A stretch of 28,162 bases of DNA from Clostridiales bacterium (lineage in GTDB: Bacteria > Bacillota > Clostridia > Lachnospirales > Lachnospiraceae): positions 1 to 28,162 of the forward strand of contig JAHAFI010000036.1 in the NCBI GenBank assembly GCA_018374355.1, in the 5' to 3' direction. Positions 1-8,515 of this stretch are shown here, piece after piece. Position 1 is the stretch's first letter. Each line of letters starts with the position of its first letter. Both the position numbers and the translations under genes were made by a program. Under the pieces are notes generated by a model. It was not told the origin of the DNA, searched no databases, and worked only from the letters and a program-made list of their open reading frames with translations.

Positions 1-31
1 CATTCCCATTTAGCTCGCTGCCTGTGGACAT

Positions 32-77
32 AAAGAAAGACGGTGCTCCATCTCCTGATTTTGCACCGTCTTTCTTT
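32..77 (-). terminator. Rho-independent terminator ending the nine-gene operon
   Basis: A perfect 15-bp inverted repeat (32-46 with 63-77) closes a 16-nt loop just after the last stop codon of the leftward operon. The stem ends in TTTCTTT on either strand, so it could stop transcription from both sides. Confidence 0.85.
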
Positions 78-79
78 GA

Positions 80-742
80 TTAATTTATTGTCCTATAGTT
101 GCATAGCTCCATTCGTACCATCTTACCGTCTTCCGGATCAAATGTAATACTGCATTGCGACGTATCCGTAACCCATCGATACCTTCTTCCGAAAGTCTCA
201 AGACTTTCAACAATACTATCCGCTTCTCCATAAATTTCCTGTACTTCTTCTTCTGTGTTTTTTAATGTAATTCCTCCCGGAAAAATAACACTAATTTGTT
301 CATGATCCATGTTTTCTTCCAATATATGAATTCCCGCCACCTCACAATTCATTACAGTATCTTGTTCTTCCGTTCTATTCATAGCATCCAGTGAAATATA
401 ATCTCTCATATCCTCACTCCGGTAAAATATAATATCATGTCCCCCCGCACCAACAATATCTTCTTCAGAATTATACCTTGTATCAAATTTCAATCCAACT
501 TCTGTTAATTCATTCGGTCCAAACGGCATTTGATATTTTTTACCGTTAATCAAGACAGCAAGGTTTTCCCATGAATCACCCAAATCTTCCACCTTTTGTT
601 CCAAAGTAATTTCCGGTTCTGTGGTTGCCTCAACAGGAACGCTTTCTTCCACTGCTTTATTAATCTTCTCTGTTGCTCCACAGCCTGTTAAGATTGCAAA
701 ACTTATTGCTGCAATTATCCATTGTTTTTTTGGTTTTCTCAT
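80..742 (-). CDS. Secreted lipoprotein of unknown function
   Basis: A 220-residue lipoprotein. The basic N-terminus and hydrophobic stretch end in lipobox LTGC, so Cys21 is the expected lipidated residue, and the protein should sit on the outer face of the membrane. The ATG at 742 is chosen because AGGAGG lies 6 nt upstream; an ATG two codons earlier directly abuts the AGGAGG and is unlikely. The body (VLINGKKYQMPFGPNEL, then FPGGITLKNTEEEVQEIYG) resembles a recurrent clostridial secreted domain that combines a short 'gkkyslPf' strand with an 'lPggI.lgsteeev...yG' segment. That resemblance is from memory and no function is known to me. It is the last gene of the operon, 53 bp after the Sel1-like gene. 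A second AGGAGG in that gap has no usable start after it. Confidence 0.8.
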   Translation of the reverse strand: MRKPKKQWIIAAISFAILTGCGATEKINKAVEESVPVEATTEPEITLEQKVEDLGDSWENLAVLINGKKYQMPFGPNELTEVGLKFDTRYNSEEDIVGAGGHDIIFYRSEDMRDYISLDAMNRTEEQDTVMNCEVAGIHILEENMDHEQISVIFPGGITLKNTEEEVQEIYGEADSIVESLETFGRRYRWVTDTSQCSITFDPEDGKMVRMELCNYRTIN

Positions 743-795
743 TTTCATCCTCCTGAAAAATTATTTTTGTCCTCCTGCAACATCACACTTCTCGT

Positions 796-2850
796 CTACC
801 AATGGAAGGTTCTTCCAAACAAGTGCGCCGTATTTCCTTCAATATGGCGCTGACTGATATAAACCTCTCCTCCATGCCAACTGTCTCCAAAATCTCCCGT
901 CACCGTACTGTAAAATTCCTGACGGATATAGCGGACAGTATTTCCATAGTCCATATCTCTTGTCCACTCTCTACCCCAATCATCCGTGATAAAATACGGC
1001 ATATCATCCAGCCTGCAGTCCTCGGCAGTTTCCTGCTGCATTTCTTCCTGCAGCTCTTCCTGAAGTTCTGTCTCCGAAACTTCCCCACTTTCCACAGGAA
1101 CGTTCCCTTTAATCCAGTCATAGGAAGGCAGTCCCGGCATCTGCACCATTGTATTGTAAAACTCAATCTTTTCATTCACATTTTCTACCACTAAATTCAC
1201 CAGTTCCCGGGGGCTTCTCGGACTGCCCGCCCAAATTCCCCTCTTATTCGCTGCATCATCCAGCTCCTTCTTTTTAGTTTCCTCCCACCTGTCTACTTCT
1301 CTGGTAATTGCCTGATACATTGCATCTGCTTTTGCATACCCGGCGGATTTTGCCGCTTTCAGGTAGGTTTTCATAAGGTCCGGTCCTCCCTGCTGGAAAA
1401 GATAGGTGTCCTTCATTGCAAAGCTTCCCGGAGCGTATCCGATCCGATGTGCACACTCTGCCCAGTACACATAAAAATCTTTATCGGTGCGCTTCTCTGC
1501 ACGTCCGATTTTCAGTTTCAGCATCATACCTTCTCCATTCTGAGTTCCTACAGCGTCTCCAATCCGTTCCCAAGCCAGATCAAACATCATCGCCGCGCAC
1601 ACAGAATTCTTTTTACATTCAAATCCCTTTTCCATCATCATTCCCAGTGCATACATAGCTTCCGTATTTCCCGATGCCGCCATCGTTCCGATTGCTGAAA
1701 TATCTGCATACTCCGGGCTCAGATCGAACTGAGCCAATATACTTCCCGACTGTATTGCGCGCCCCAGCCACTCAGTTCCCGACTGAAACATCTCATCCCC
1801 CTCATACAGTGACAATACCTTCCGCTGCAGGTTTCCCAGTCTGCGCTGGGCTTCGGAAATCCCGGCTGCTGCAGGCTTTTCATAAAGCTTCGCTGCTTTT
1901 TTGAAATTTCTGCCCTCCCGTTCCATATTTCTCGCTTCCTCATACACCTGAAAGATTTCCTCCGGTACCGGAGGGTCCATCGTTTCTGCAGCAGGTGCAA
2001 GGGACAGACCGGCAGCTTTGTCCAATAAAAATTCCACGGTTTCATACAGATTTCCGGTAATTCCTTTCCGATCCATCTCTTCCTGAAAATCCTTCTTTCC
2101 GTTTTCTTTCATATAATGCTCCGCCAGTTTTTCAGTCAGATATTTTATTCTCCGATATGCGTATTTTTTCTTTATGGCATCTGCTTTTTCCGCTGAATGG
2201 TCTGCCCAATAGTTTCCGGCTTCCGCTGCTTTTTTCATTGACCAGAAACTTTCCGTTCCATCATCCGTACCAGTTAAAAGCGCCATCCAGTGAAGCGCCA
2301 CATGGTTTCCCTGATTTGCCAGCGGCTCAAAGAATGCCAGTTCCGCATCATGCTCACAGGGAACATTCTGAAATCCCATCCGGCCCAGTTCCTCAATTTC
2401 TTCAATCATATATGCGCTCTGGGGTTCTTCTGCCTCAAACAGCTTCATAGCTGTTGTCATTGCCATGTCCAGATTCCGCGGTACATATTTTCCGTCCAGA
2501 TAAAACATCACATGCTGATCCCCGGGCCCGAAAGGCCATGGACCATCATAATCTATGTACCCTTTTCTCTCCAGCTTTACGTCCAGAGCCCTCTGATTCC
2601 AGTAGGAGGCTTTCTGGGGATCGTAAAGACCGCCGTCTTTTCTTCCATGAAAATCTGTGGCTAAAATCCACATACTTTTTATTGCAATTTCACCGTACCC
2701 ATCCCGCACAAATAGCATTTCTCGCTCATATTCCTTTTTCTGCGCCGCCAGTCTTTTCTCCGGGGGCATATTTTCCCATGAAGTATCCCTGTATTTAAAA
2801 TACCGGACAATTAAAAATATAATAATGGCTAAAATAATTAATTTAATCAT
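796..2850 (-). CDS. Membrane-anchored Sel1/TPR-like helical repeat protein
   Basis: A 684-residue protein with one N-terminal membrane span (about residues 1-18) and a large soluble part. Alpha-helical Sel1-like units can be seen, for example MKKAAEAGNYWADHSAEKA near 205-223, EKPAAAGISEAQRRLGNL, and AASGNTEAMYALGMMMEKGF. Such solenoids usually bind partner proteins. The C-terminus is acidic and rich in Gln/Glu, then becomes aromatic. The ATG at 2850 follows GGAGGAAGAAAAGGTT, a standard site. It begins 17 bp after the preceding lipoprotein gene, with a junction nearly identical to the one before that gene. Topology (mostly outside or inside) cannot be fixed from sequence, since the short N-terminal span has few flanking charges. 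The Sel1 label is from repeat style and is moderately sure; the cellular role is unknown. Confidence 0.75.
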   Translation of the reverse strand: MIKLIILAIIIFLIVRYFKYRDTSWENMPPEKRLAAQKKEYEREMLFVRDGYGEIAIKSMWILATDFHGRKDGGLYDPQKASYWNQRALDVKLERKGYIDYDGPWPFGPGDQHVMFYLDGKYVPRNLDMAMTTAMKLFEAEEPQSAYMIEEIEELGRMGFQNVPCEHDAELAFFEPLANQGNHVALHWMALLTGTDDGTESFWSMKKAAEAGNYWADHSAEKADAIKKKYAYRRIKYLTEKLAEHYMKENGKKDFQEEMDRKGITGNLYETVEFLLDKAAGLSLAPAAETMDPPVPEEIFQVYEEARNMEREGRNFKKAAKLYEKPAAAGISEAQRRLGNLQRKVLSLYEGDEMFQSGTEWLGRAIQSGSILAQFDLSPEYADISAIGTMAASGNTEAMYALGMMMEKGFECKKNSVCAAMMFDLAWERIGDAVGTQNGEGMMLKLKIGRAEKRTDKDFYVYWAECAHRIGYAPGSFAMKDTYLFQQGGPDLMKTYLKAAKSAGYAKADAMYQAITREVDRWEETKKKELDDAANKRGIWAGSPRSPRELVNLVVENVNEKIEFYNTMVQMPGLPSYDWIKGNVPVESGEVSETELQEELQEEMQQETAEDCRLDDMPYFITDDWGREWTRDMDYGNTVRYIRQEFYSTVTGDFGDSWHGGEVYISQRHIEGNTAHLFGRTFHW

Positions 2851-2867
2851 AACCTTTTCTTCCTCCG

Positions 2868-3998
2868 TTAATCAAATTCTTCTTTGCTGATTTCTGTTCC
2901 ATTTTCATCGTATTGACGAACTTCCTTCTTTTCCTTCTCCTTATAAGATGATGACTGATATCCTGTCCAACATTTTAATCCGCCATCATCATAATATTCA
3001 ATCTCGAATAGATTTTTATCATCACCGCCTATGGAACCGTTCAGAAAGCTGTAATCAGCTCTGATCAGCGATTCATTTTCATCAAAATCAAAATTTCCTG
3101 TATCAGTCATCCCCGGGATACACGTATAGGTACTATGGGCGAGAGTACCGTCTTCTCTGTAGGTATACGTCTGGGTATAGATTTCTTCTCCGCCCTCTGT
3201 TCTGGTTCTTCCTGTCATATTCCCTTTTTCGTCATATACCATCTCTACGACGTCATATTCCTTTTTACCTGCCAGCCTGATAATTCGCCCCTGCTCATCG
3301 TACTCAATTGAATACTGCCCTCTTCCTATTTCGGGAATCAGATACATTTTCCCATCTTTTTCTTCGTAGTTCCATACCTCCATAAGATAACCGTCTTTGT
3401 AATAAATGGATTCCGAGACCGGCATTCCGTTTTCACCATAATTAGTAATACGCCAATCCATAGCCCCTTTATAGGTTTCATACAAAGACGATTTTTCCCG
3501 GAAACCGCTGCCCGTATATCGGATATCGCTGCTGGTACCTTCTGCGATAAGATCCCAGCCCATTTCATAAGCCTTTATATCAAGCTTCTGCTCTGATTCA
3601 CCTTCGTTTATATAATAAAATGTATCCTGACGGTATAGAGGCACGCCTCCTGCTGCATAAGTGATAGTCTCCGCATAAAGCTGATCGTTGGAAATGATCT
3701 CTCTCTCTAAAATACGGTAAATACGCTGGGTGTCTCCATGATAAAGAATCGTTTTCACCAATTCTCCTTTTTCGTCATATTCATATTCCACTGAACCTGA
3801 CTGTCCAATGGCGTTACTCCATGTAGCTTTCTTGCTTTTTCCTTCGGCTGCTTCCGCATTTTCCTCATTTTTCATATCTTCCGCCGCAGAATCTGCGCCT
3901 GCGGAGATATTTTTTTTGATTTCCCCCGGAATCTTTCCGCAGGCGCTCAACCCTGCGATCATAACTGCTGCTGCCAAAAATGCTGTCCTTCTTTTCAT
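2868..3998 (-). CDS. Lipoprotein with YD-like beta repeats
   Basis: A 376-residue lipoprotein. The signal peptide MKRRTAFLAAAVMIAGLSAC ends at lipobox Cys20, followed by an acidic Ala/Glu linker. The body has repeated strands of the type 'YDEKGELVKTILY', 'YDEQGRIIRLAG', 'YDEKGNMTGRTR' and 'YREDGTLAHSTY'. These look like the YD/RHS-type and MORN-like repeats common in clostridial secreted proteins. The start at 3998 is chosen over an earlier in-frame ATG at 4040, because it gives a proper signal peptide and follows GGAGGAAGAAAGAGG. Like its neighbour upstream it ends in Asp-TAA directly followed by CGGAGGAAGAAA, which suggests the two lipoprotein genes may share ancestry. Function unknown; likely a cell-surface beta-rich binding module. 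Confidence 0.8.
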   Translation of the reverse strand: MKRRTAFLAAAVMIAGLSACGKIPGEIKKNISAGADSAAEDMKNEENAEAAEGKSKKATWSNAIGQSGSVEYEYDEKGELVKTILYHGDTQRIYRILEREIISNDQLYAETITYAAGGVPLYRQDTFYYINEGESEQKLDIKAYEMGWDLIAEGTSSDIRYTGSGFREKSSLYETYKGAMDWRITNYGENGMPVSESIYYKDGYLMEVWNYEEKDGKMYLIPEIGRGQYSIEYDEQGRIIRLAGKKEYDVVEMVYDEKGNMTGRTRTEGGEEIYTQTYTYREDGTLAHSTYTCIPGMTDTGNFDFDENESLIRADYSFLNGSIGGDDKNLFEIEYYDDGGLKCWTGYQSSSYKEKEKKEVRQYDENGTEISKEEFD

Positions 3999-4014
3999 CC
4001 TCTTTCTTCCTCCG

Positions 4015-5187
4015 TTAATCCATTCTTTTAATTGCACCATTCCCTGAAAACATTGACAGATCTTCCTCCTGTATCCTTCCGTTTCGGTCCGGCAATCCCT
4101 CCTCTGTCAAATCCTCACCGAGAATTATCTTGTCCCCCTGCACTTCATACCATCCTATAACTCCCATTTCCATCGGAATATCATCTTCCATGTAACCGGA
4201 ACAGTAGTAACCGTTTGCGGAAAATCCAAAGAAAAGGTCTCCCTCCATATCTTCCTCGTCCTTTCCTTTCCACCAGCCAACCAGTTCATTGTCTTGTAGC
4301 TGAGAGGTTTTTATACAGCGCATTTTTGCTTCAGAAGTTTCACACAACTCACCGTCTCTTAAATTTTTGAACACTCCATATTCCGGACATCCATTTGCAT
4401 CATATTGATATATACGCTCATGTGTCGTAATTTCTTTATTTTCCTCTGCATCATATACTATCTCTTTCGTCAAAATTCCATATTGATCGTAAATGTACTT
4501 ATCATATATTTCCATTTGCCAGTTTTCATCCAGATATTCCCTCTTTATTATTTTTCCAAATGAATTTCTCTCAAGTTTCCATTTACCATTATCCTCCATA
4601 TTAAATACGACATCATCCCCGGATCCTGACCATCCTTCACTTTTCTTGCTTCTGAAGATTTCCTCATCGCTTTCTTCATAAATGTATATTTCTCTCGCAT
4701 CCGGACTAAACTGCTCATCCTCTTTCCTGTATCGATCCAACTGTAGTGCTCTTCCGTCTTCATACGTAAATAAGTCCCATATCACCAACTGATCATATAC
4801 ATATATATGGCATGCTCTTCCTGAATAATTTTTTTGAAAATCTAAGTATATATATTCCATCTGTGAGTCTTCGCCTATTCCTATTTCAAACATTTTTGTT
4901 CCATCTGCATTGTATCCCAAGAAATATGCTACATCAGGATGTATTTGGCTTTCTAGCAGATACTCCGGTATCTCCCATTTCTTTTTCGGTTTCCACCATC
5001 CCTTTTTATCTGACCCCTCCTTCTTTTCTTCTCCCCCGTCTTCCGCTTCGATGCTCTCTTTAATATTTTCCGCCGTTTCAACAGCTTTCCCCACCAGTTC
5101 TCCAACCTTTTCCTTCACGCCGCATCCCGGCAGGCAAAGCATCAACCCTGCCGCCAGCATAGACGCAGCCAATATTTTTCTTTTCAT
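4015..5187 (-). CDS. Lipoprotein with YD-like repeats and a lipocalin-like tail
   Basis: A 390-residue lipoprotein. The signal peptide starting MKRKILAASMLAAG ends in LPGC (Cys22). An acidic, Lys-rich linker follows (about 30-65). The middle has YD-style strands (KYIYDQYGILTKEIVYD, RIYQYDANGCPEYGV). The C-terminal 110 residues (LVGWWKGKDE ... FFGFSANGYYCSGYMED ... GWYEVQGDKIIL) have the W..G/F-x-F-x-x-x-G-x-Y/GxYxVxGDxI spacing seen in lipocalin-like 'how well does it fit' domains, which is inference. The start at 5187 is chosen because GGAGGAGATGGAGAT precedes it and it yields a signal peptide; the longer reading frame to 5361 runs into the STAND gene. Gap to the preceding gene is 20 bp. It resembles the next lipoprotein in layout. 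Confidence 0.8.
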   Translation of the reverse strand: MKRKILAASMLAAGLMLCLPGCGVKEKVGELVGKAVETAENIKESIEAEDGGEEKKEGSDKKGWWKPKKKWEIPEYLLESQIHPDVAYFLGYNADGTKMFEIGIGEDSQMEYIYLDFQKNYSGRACHIYVYDQLVIWDLFTYEDGRALQLDRYRKEDEQFSPDAREIYIYEESDEEIFRSKKSEGWSGSGDDVVFNMEDNGKWKLERNSFGKIIKREYLDENWQMEIYDKYIYDQYGILTKEIVYDAEENKEITTHERIYQYDANGCPEYGVFKNLRDGELCETSEAKMRCIKTSQLQDNELVGWWKGKDEEDMEGDLFFGFSANGYYCSGYMEDDIPMEMGVIGWYEVQGDKIILGEDLTEEGLPDRNGRIQEEDLSMFSGNGAIKRMD

Positions 5188-5207
5188 ATCTCCATCTCCT
5201 CCCTCTT

Positions 5208-7418
5208 TCATCTGCTTGTCTTTTTTTCCAGATCCTTCTTTTTTCGAAACCACCGTTCCGCCTCTTCCGGGTTTCCCATTTTTATCATTAGTTCCCCCAG
5301 CGCCTCCAGCACCATGCAGGTAAACGGACTTCCCTCTACCATATACTGTTCCGCATACCACAGGGCTCTGGACAGTGTCTCATAAGCATCCTCCAGATGA
5401 TTCAGCGTCATCTGGCATCTCCCCATGATATAATACAGATGCCACTGACTGGCTTCCGTCCTGATCTCCCTGTCCCGATATTCTTCTTCCCTCCTTTTCA
5501 GCCATGCAAGGGATTTTTCTACTTTTCCCCATTCAAAATACATTTCCGCAAGTTCCATATAAATGGCCATCAGAAGCCCCTGCACATTCTCTTTTTCATA
5601 AAAATGCTCTTGCAGAGGATGTTCTTTTAACCTCCTTCCCAGATACTCCTGTGCATCAAGCAGGATTATTTCCGCTTCCCGGTAGTTTTTTTCATACCGC
5701 AGGGTTCTTCCGTATCTCTGACTGACCAAAGCACGATAATACAGATTCGGTTCCGGACACTTCGTATATTCCTGATAAGCTGCCCGATACCACTCCTTCG
5801 CTTTATCCCGCTTGCCCCAGTTGTCGTAAATAGATGCAATCGTATGTTTGATATGAGCGTTTTCTTTATCTGTAGTTTTGTATTTCTTCTGACAGTATTC
5901 GTTCATCTTCAAACCAAATTTTTCCGCCAGCGTAAAGTATCCCAATTGCCAGCAGGCATCTACCAGAAATACCAGATCGTCAAAAGGCTCCTTTTCCGTA
6001 TCCTGCAAAATCTGCACCAGATAATAGAGATAATCCTTAAATTCCTCTTTTTCTGATGCATGCTTATTCCATGCATAACATCCCAGCTTACACAAACTGA
6101 GTACATAAGCGCCGCAGTTTCGGAAACTCACCTTTTCCGTTCTTCGAACTGTCGCCGCGATTAACGGATGCAGCGAAATCCAATCCCTTTCCTCATCACA
6201 CTCTGCCAGCCCATAAGCTGCCAGCTTCCTCAGCAGAATTTTTTCCTGCAAACCACAGTATTCCATAAACTGACTGATCTTTATTCCCTGTACGGGCAGC
6301 ACCGAGAGACTGCGCATCAAGGAACGCTCCGTTCTGTTCAGGTCGGAAATCCGGAAAATATTTTGGATCTGTTCCTGCACGTCATTCGCTTCTTTCTTCT
6401 GAAGCTGTCTTGTCATGTTTTTCACAGCTTCCCCTGTTTCTGCCAGATAAAGGGCGCACAGTTTTATGGAAAGCGTATGTCCGTTCAGGATTTTCAGCAG
6501 TTCATCCAACTCCGAAACCTGATTTTCAGAAAGTTCCTTTCCATAATATTTCAGAAAGAGATTTCTCTGTTCTTCCAAATTGTCAAAAGCCGGAACCCGG
6601 ATGCCCGAAAGTCCCAAAAAACCGGCCTCTGTCCTGCTGGTAAATAAAATCCGGCAGGGAAGAGAAGTAACTGCGCTCAAACGCGCATCTGACATCACAT
6701 CAAAATCGTCAAAGATCAACAGTGTTTTCTGATCCACCAACTGCCGTATGATATCCAGTTTCTTTCTGAAATAATATCCCCTTTCCCCTCGTTTTCCGGT
6801 GCTCTGAAATCTCAGGTTTTCTACCGGAACCTGTGTATCATCTATCAGAACTTCCTGCAGGCTGTCATGAAAATAGCTGAACACAATCGTCTCATAGTCT
6901 GCTGCATAACGCTGGGCATAGGCCTTGGCAAGCTCACTCTTTCCGATTCCGCCGATTCCGTACAGCGCCACAACTCTCTTCTCCTTCAGCCTTTCATGAA
7001 GCTCACAAATCAGCTCTTCTCTTCCCGTAAAGCTCTCACTGGCCGCAACCCGTTTATCTTTCAGCAAATATATTTTTTTCTTTCTCTCCTGCTGCTGTTC
7101 CCACAAGGACCGCAGCCTGTTCAGATCCCGGCGGTATTCTTCCTCAGATGTATATCTGTAAGCATCCATAGCTGACAGCATTTTTCGTATAAAACGGTTC
7201 CACAGTTCCCTGAATTCCCATAAAATCTGTCCATCCTCTGCCGCTTTGGCCGGAATCAGCCATTGGCTTGTCCGGGCAAGCCAATGGATTTCTCCATCAT
7301 TTTTATCTTCTGTCATGTGCTCCAGCAGTTCACTGCCTCTCTGCAGTGTGCCGTCTTCCTCTCCGGCCTTTTGTAAAAAAGAAGCTGTCATTTCCAATTG
7401 TTTTTTACAATCTTTCAC
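5208..7418 (-). CDS. STAND-family NTPase (NB-ARC type) with C-terminal TPRs
   Basis: A 736-residue signal-transducing ATPase. Order of parts: a helical N-terminus (1-120) with no domain I recognise; FTGREEL (130-136), typical of the NB-ARC boundary; Walker A GIGGIGKS (154-161); Walker B LLIFDD (233-238); an RILFTSR sensor (256-262); an NGHTLSIKL segment (312-320) in the place of the GLPLA motif; a winged-helix-like stretch; and a tetratricopeptide array from about 480 to the end. STAND proteins switch from an ADP-bound resting form to an ATP-bound oligomer when the repeat domain senses a ligand. No nuclease, TIR or protease effector is seen, so the output may pass through a partner. The start is GTG behind AAAGGAGG, overlapping the stop of the preceding gene by 4 nt, which implies translational coupling. 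No signal peptide, so cytoplasmic. Confidence 0.85.
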   Translation of the reverse strand: MKDCKKQLEMTASFLQKAGEEDGTLQRGSELLEHMTEDKNDGEIHWLARTSQWLIPAKAAEDGQILWEFRELWNRFIRKMLSAMDAYRYTSEEEYRRDLNRLRSLWEQQQERKKKIYLLKDKRVAASESFTGREELICELHERLKEKRVVALYGIGGIGKSELAKAYAQRYAADYETIVFSYFHDSLQEVLIDDTQVPVENLRFQSTGKRGERGYYFRKKLDIIRQLVDQKTLLIFDDFDVMSDARLSAVTSLPCRILFTSRTEAGFLGLSGIRVPAFDNLEEQRNLFLKYYGKELSENQVSELDELLKILNGHTLSIKLCALYLAETGEAVKNMTRQLQKKEANDVQEQIQNIFRISDLNRTERSLMRSLSVLPVQGIKISQFMEYCGLQEKILLRKLAAYGLAECDEERDWISLHPLIAATVRRTEKVSFRNCGAYVLSLCKLGCYAWNKHASEKEEFKDYLYYLVQILQDTEKEPFDDLVFLVDACWQLGYFTLAEKFGLKMNEYCQKKYKTTDKENAHIKHTIASIYDNWGKRDKAKEWYRAAYQEYTKCPEPNLYYRALVSQRYGRTLRYEKNYREAEIILLDAQEYLGRRLKEHPLQEHFYEKENVQGLLMAIYMELAEMYFEWGKVEKSLAWLKRREEEYRDREIRTEASQWHLYYIMGRCQMTLNHLEDAYETLSRALWYAEQYMVEGSPFTCMVLEALGELMIKMGNPEEAERWFRKKKDLEKKTSR

Positions 7419-8494
7419 AGTACCTCCTTTCCGAAAGACCTGAATTTCATAGGTCTAAGATCCTGCAGGATTTTCCTCTGTTCTCTGCTTCTGTTTTTGC
7501 AGGTATCCTCCTTTTCTTTCAGTTCTGACAATCGTTCCACCAGCACACGGTCCACGCACCGGAGCATTGCTCTTTGTGTACGAAGATCTTCTTCAAATTC
7601 CCCGCTCCGGTACCTTTCAAACTGTTCCAATATCCAGAGAAGTAAATCTTCCATACATGCCCCTGACTTTCTCCGAATCCTCTCCGACAAGGGCGCATAT
7701 CCCAGTTTCACCAGACATTGATTCAGAATTTCTCTGTTCACCTCCGGCATCAGCATGACAATCAGCAGCCGTTCCATGGTTTCCCTGCTGACTTTCTCAT
7801 TCTTCTTAAAATACCGACGGCATTCCGACGCAAAGTTACTGCTGTAGCTGTGGCTGGACATATAATAGTTTCTGTCATTTTCCGAAAGACAGATAGTTTC
7901 CGCAATGTCCGCAAACAGAATATGACGCAGATTTTTCCGGATTGATCCTTTAATCTGCAGTTCCATCAAACGCTTTTCCGGAACCAGAGTCAGGTATCTG
8001 CTGCACAGTCCGTCCAAAAACTCCTTTTCTTTCTCGCCTTCCCGCGTCTCCGCCTTTCCATGTTCTGCTTCCCGGTATGAATCCTCGTAAACCTCTCCTG
8101 TTCCCCCTGTTTCAAACCTTTGTATCCAGACGTTTTCCCGGATATTCAAAGGATTCAGACGGATTTCCAGAAGAATCTCCGTGAGCATCCTGTCCATCTC
8201 ATTCCGGTTCACCTGAAGGGCAAGTCCCAAACGAATCATTTCCTCCCGGCTCTGGGGAATATGCTGTCCGCACCTCCAGTAACGGATCTTCAAGTCTTCT
8301 GTTTTTTCCGGTTCCCGTCCATACATCCGCCGAAAGATTACCTGATCCAGTTCCCTGTACGTTGCAATCTGCATCCGTTCCTTATATGCTTCGAAATATT
8401 TTCTCAGTCGATCATCCTGCACGGGAATCTTCAGGATTCTGTCGATCTGCTCCTGCAATTCCATTTCATATCGGTTCTCTTCATATTTCTCCAT
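7415..8494 (-). CDS. Helical protein with two repressor-tail-like motifs, partner of the STAND NTPase
   Basis: A 359-residue cytoplasmic protein of unknown function. Two segments, SREEMIRLGLALQVNRNEMD (82-101) and SRETMERLLIVMLMPEVNRE (236-255, running on to LVKLGYAPL at 261-269), share the pattern S-R-E-x-M-x-x-L-x-x-x-L-x-x-x-x-N-x-x. Clostridial XRE-type proteins carry a similar 'SRdtLi.l.lgLgl...e.n.lL..aGYaPL' stretch after their helix-turn-helix. It may therefore be a divergent DNA- or protein-binding regulator, or the pre-sensor for the STAND protein. The gene overlaps the STAND gene by 4 nt, so the two products are likely made in equal amounts. The ATG at 8494 follows GGGGAGGAACCCCT, in which the ribosome site lies in the loop of a 4-bp GGGG/CCCC hairpin (8496-8508). 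A similar role is common knowledge neither for this family nor to me. Confidence 0.7.
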   Translation of the reverse strand: MEKYEENRYEMELQEQIDRILKIPVQDDRLRKYFEAYKERMQIATYRELDQVIFRRMYGREPEKTEDLKIRYWRCGQHIPQSREEMIRLGLALQVNRNEMDRMLTEILLEIRLNPLNIRENVWIQRFETGGTGEVYEDSYREAEHGKAETREGEKEKEFLDGLCSRYLTLVPEKRLMELQIKGSIRKNLRHILFADIAETICLSENDRNYYMSSHSYSSNFASECRRYFKKNEKVSRETMERLLIVMLMPEVNREILNQCLVKLGYAPLSERIRRKSGACMEDLLLWILEQFERYRSGEFEEDLRTQRAMLRCVDRVLVERLSELKEKEDTCKNRSREQRKILQDLRPMKFRSFGKEVL

Positions 8495-8515
8495 AGGGGT
8501 TCCTCCCCGTTTCTG

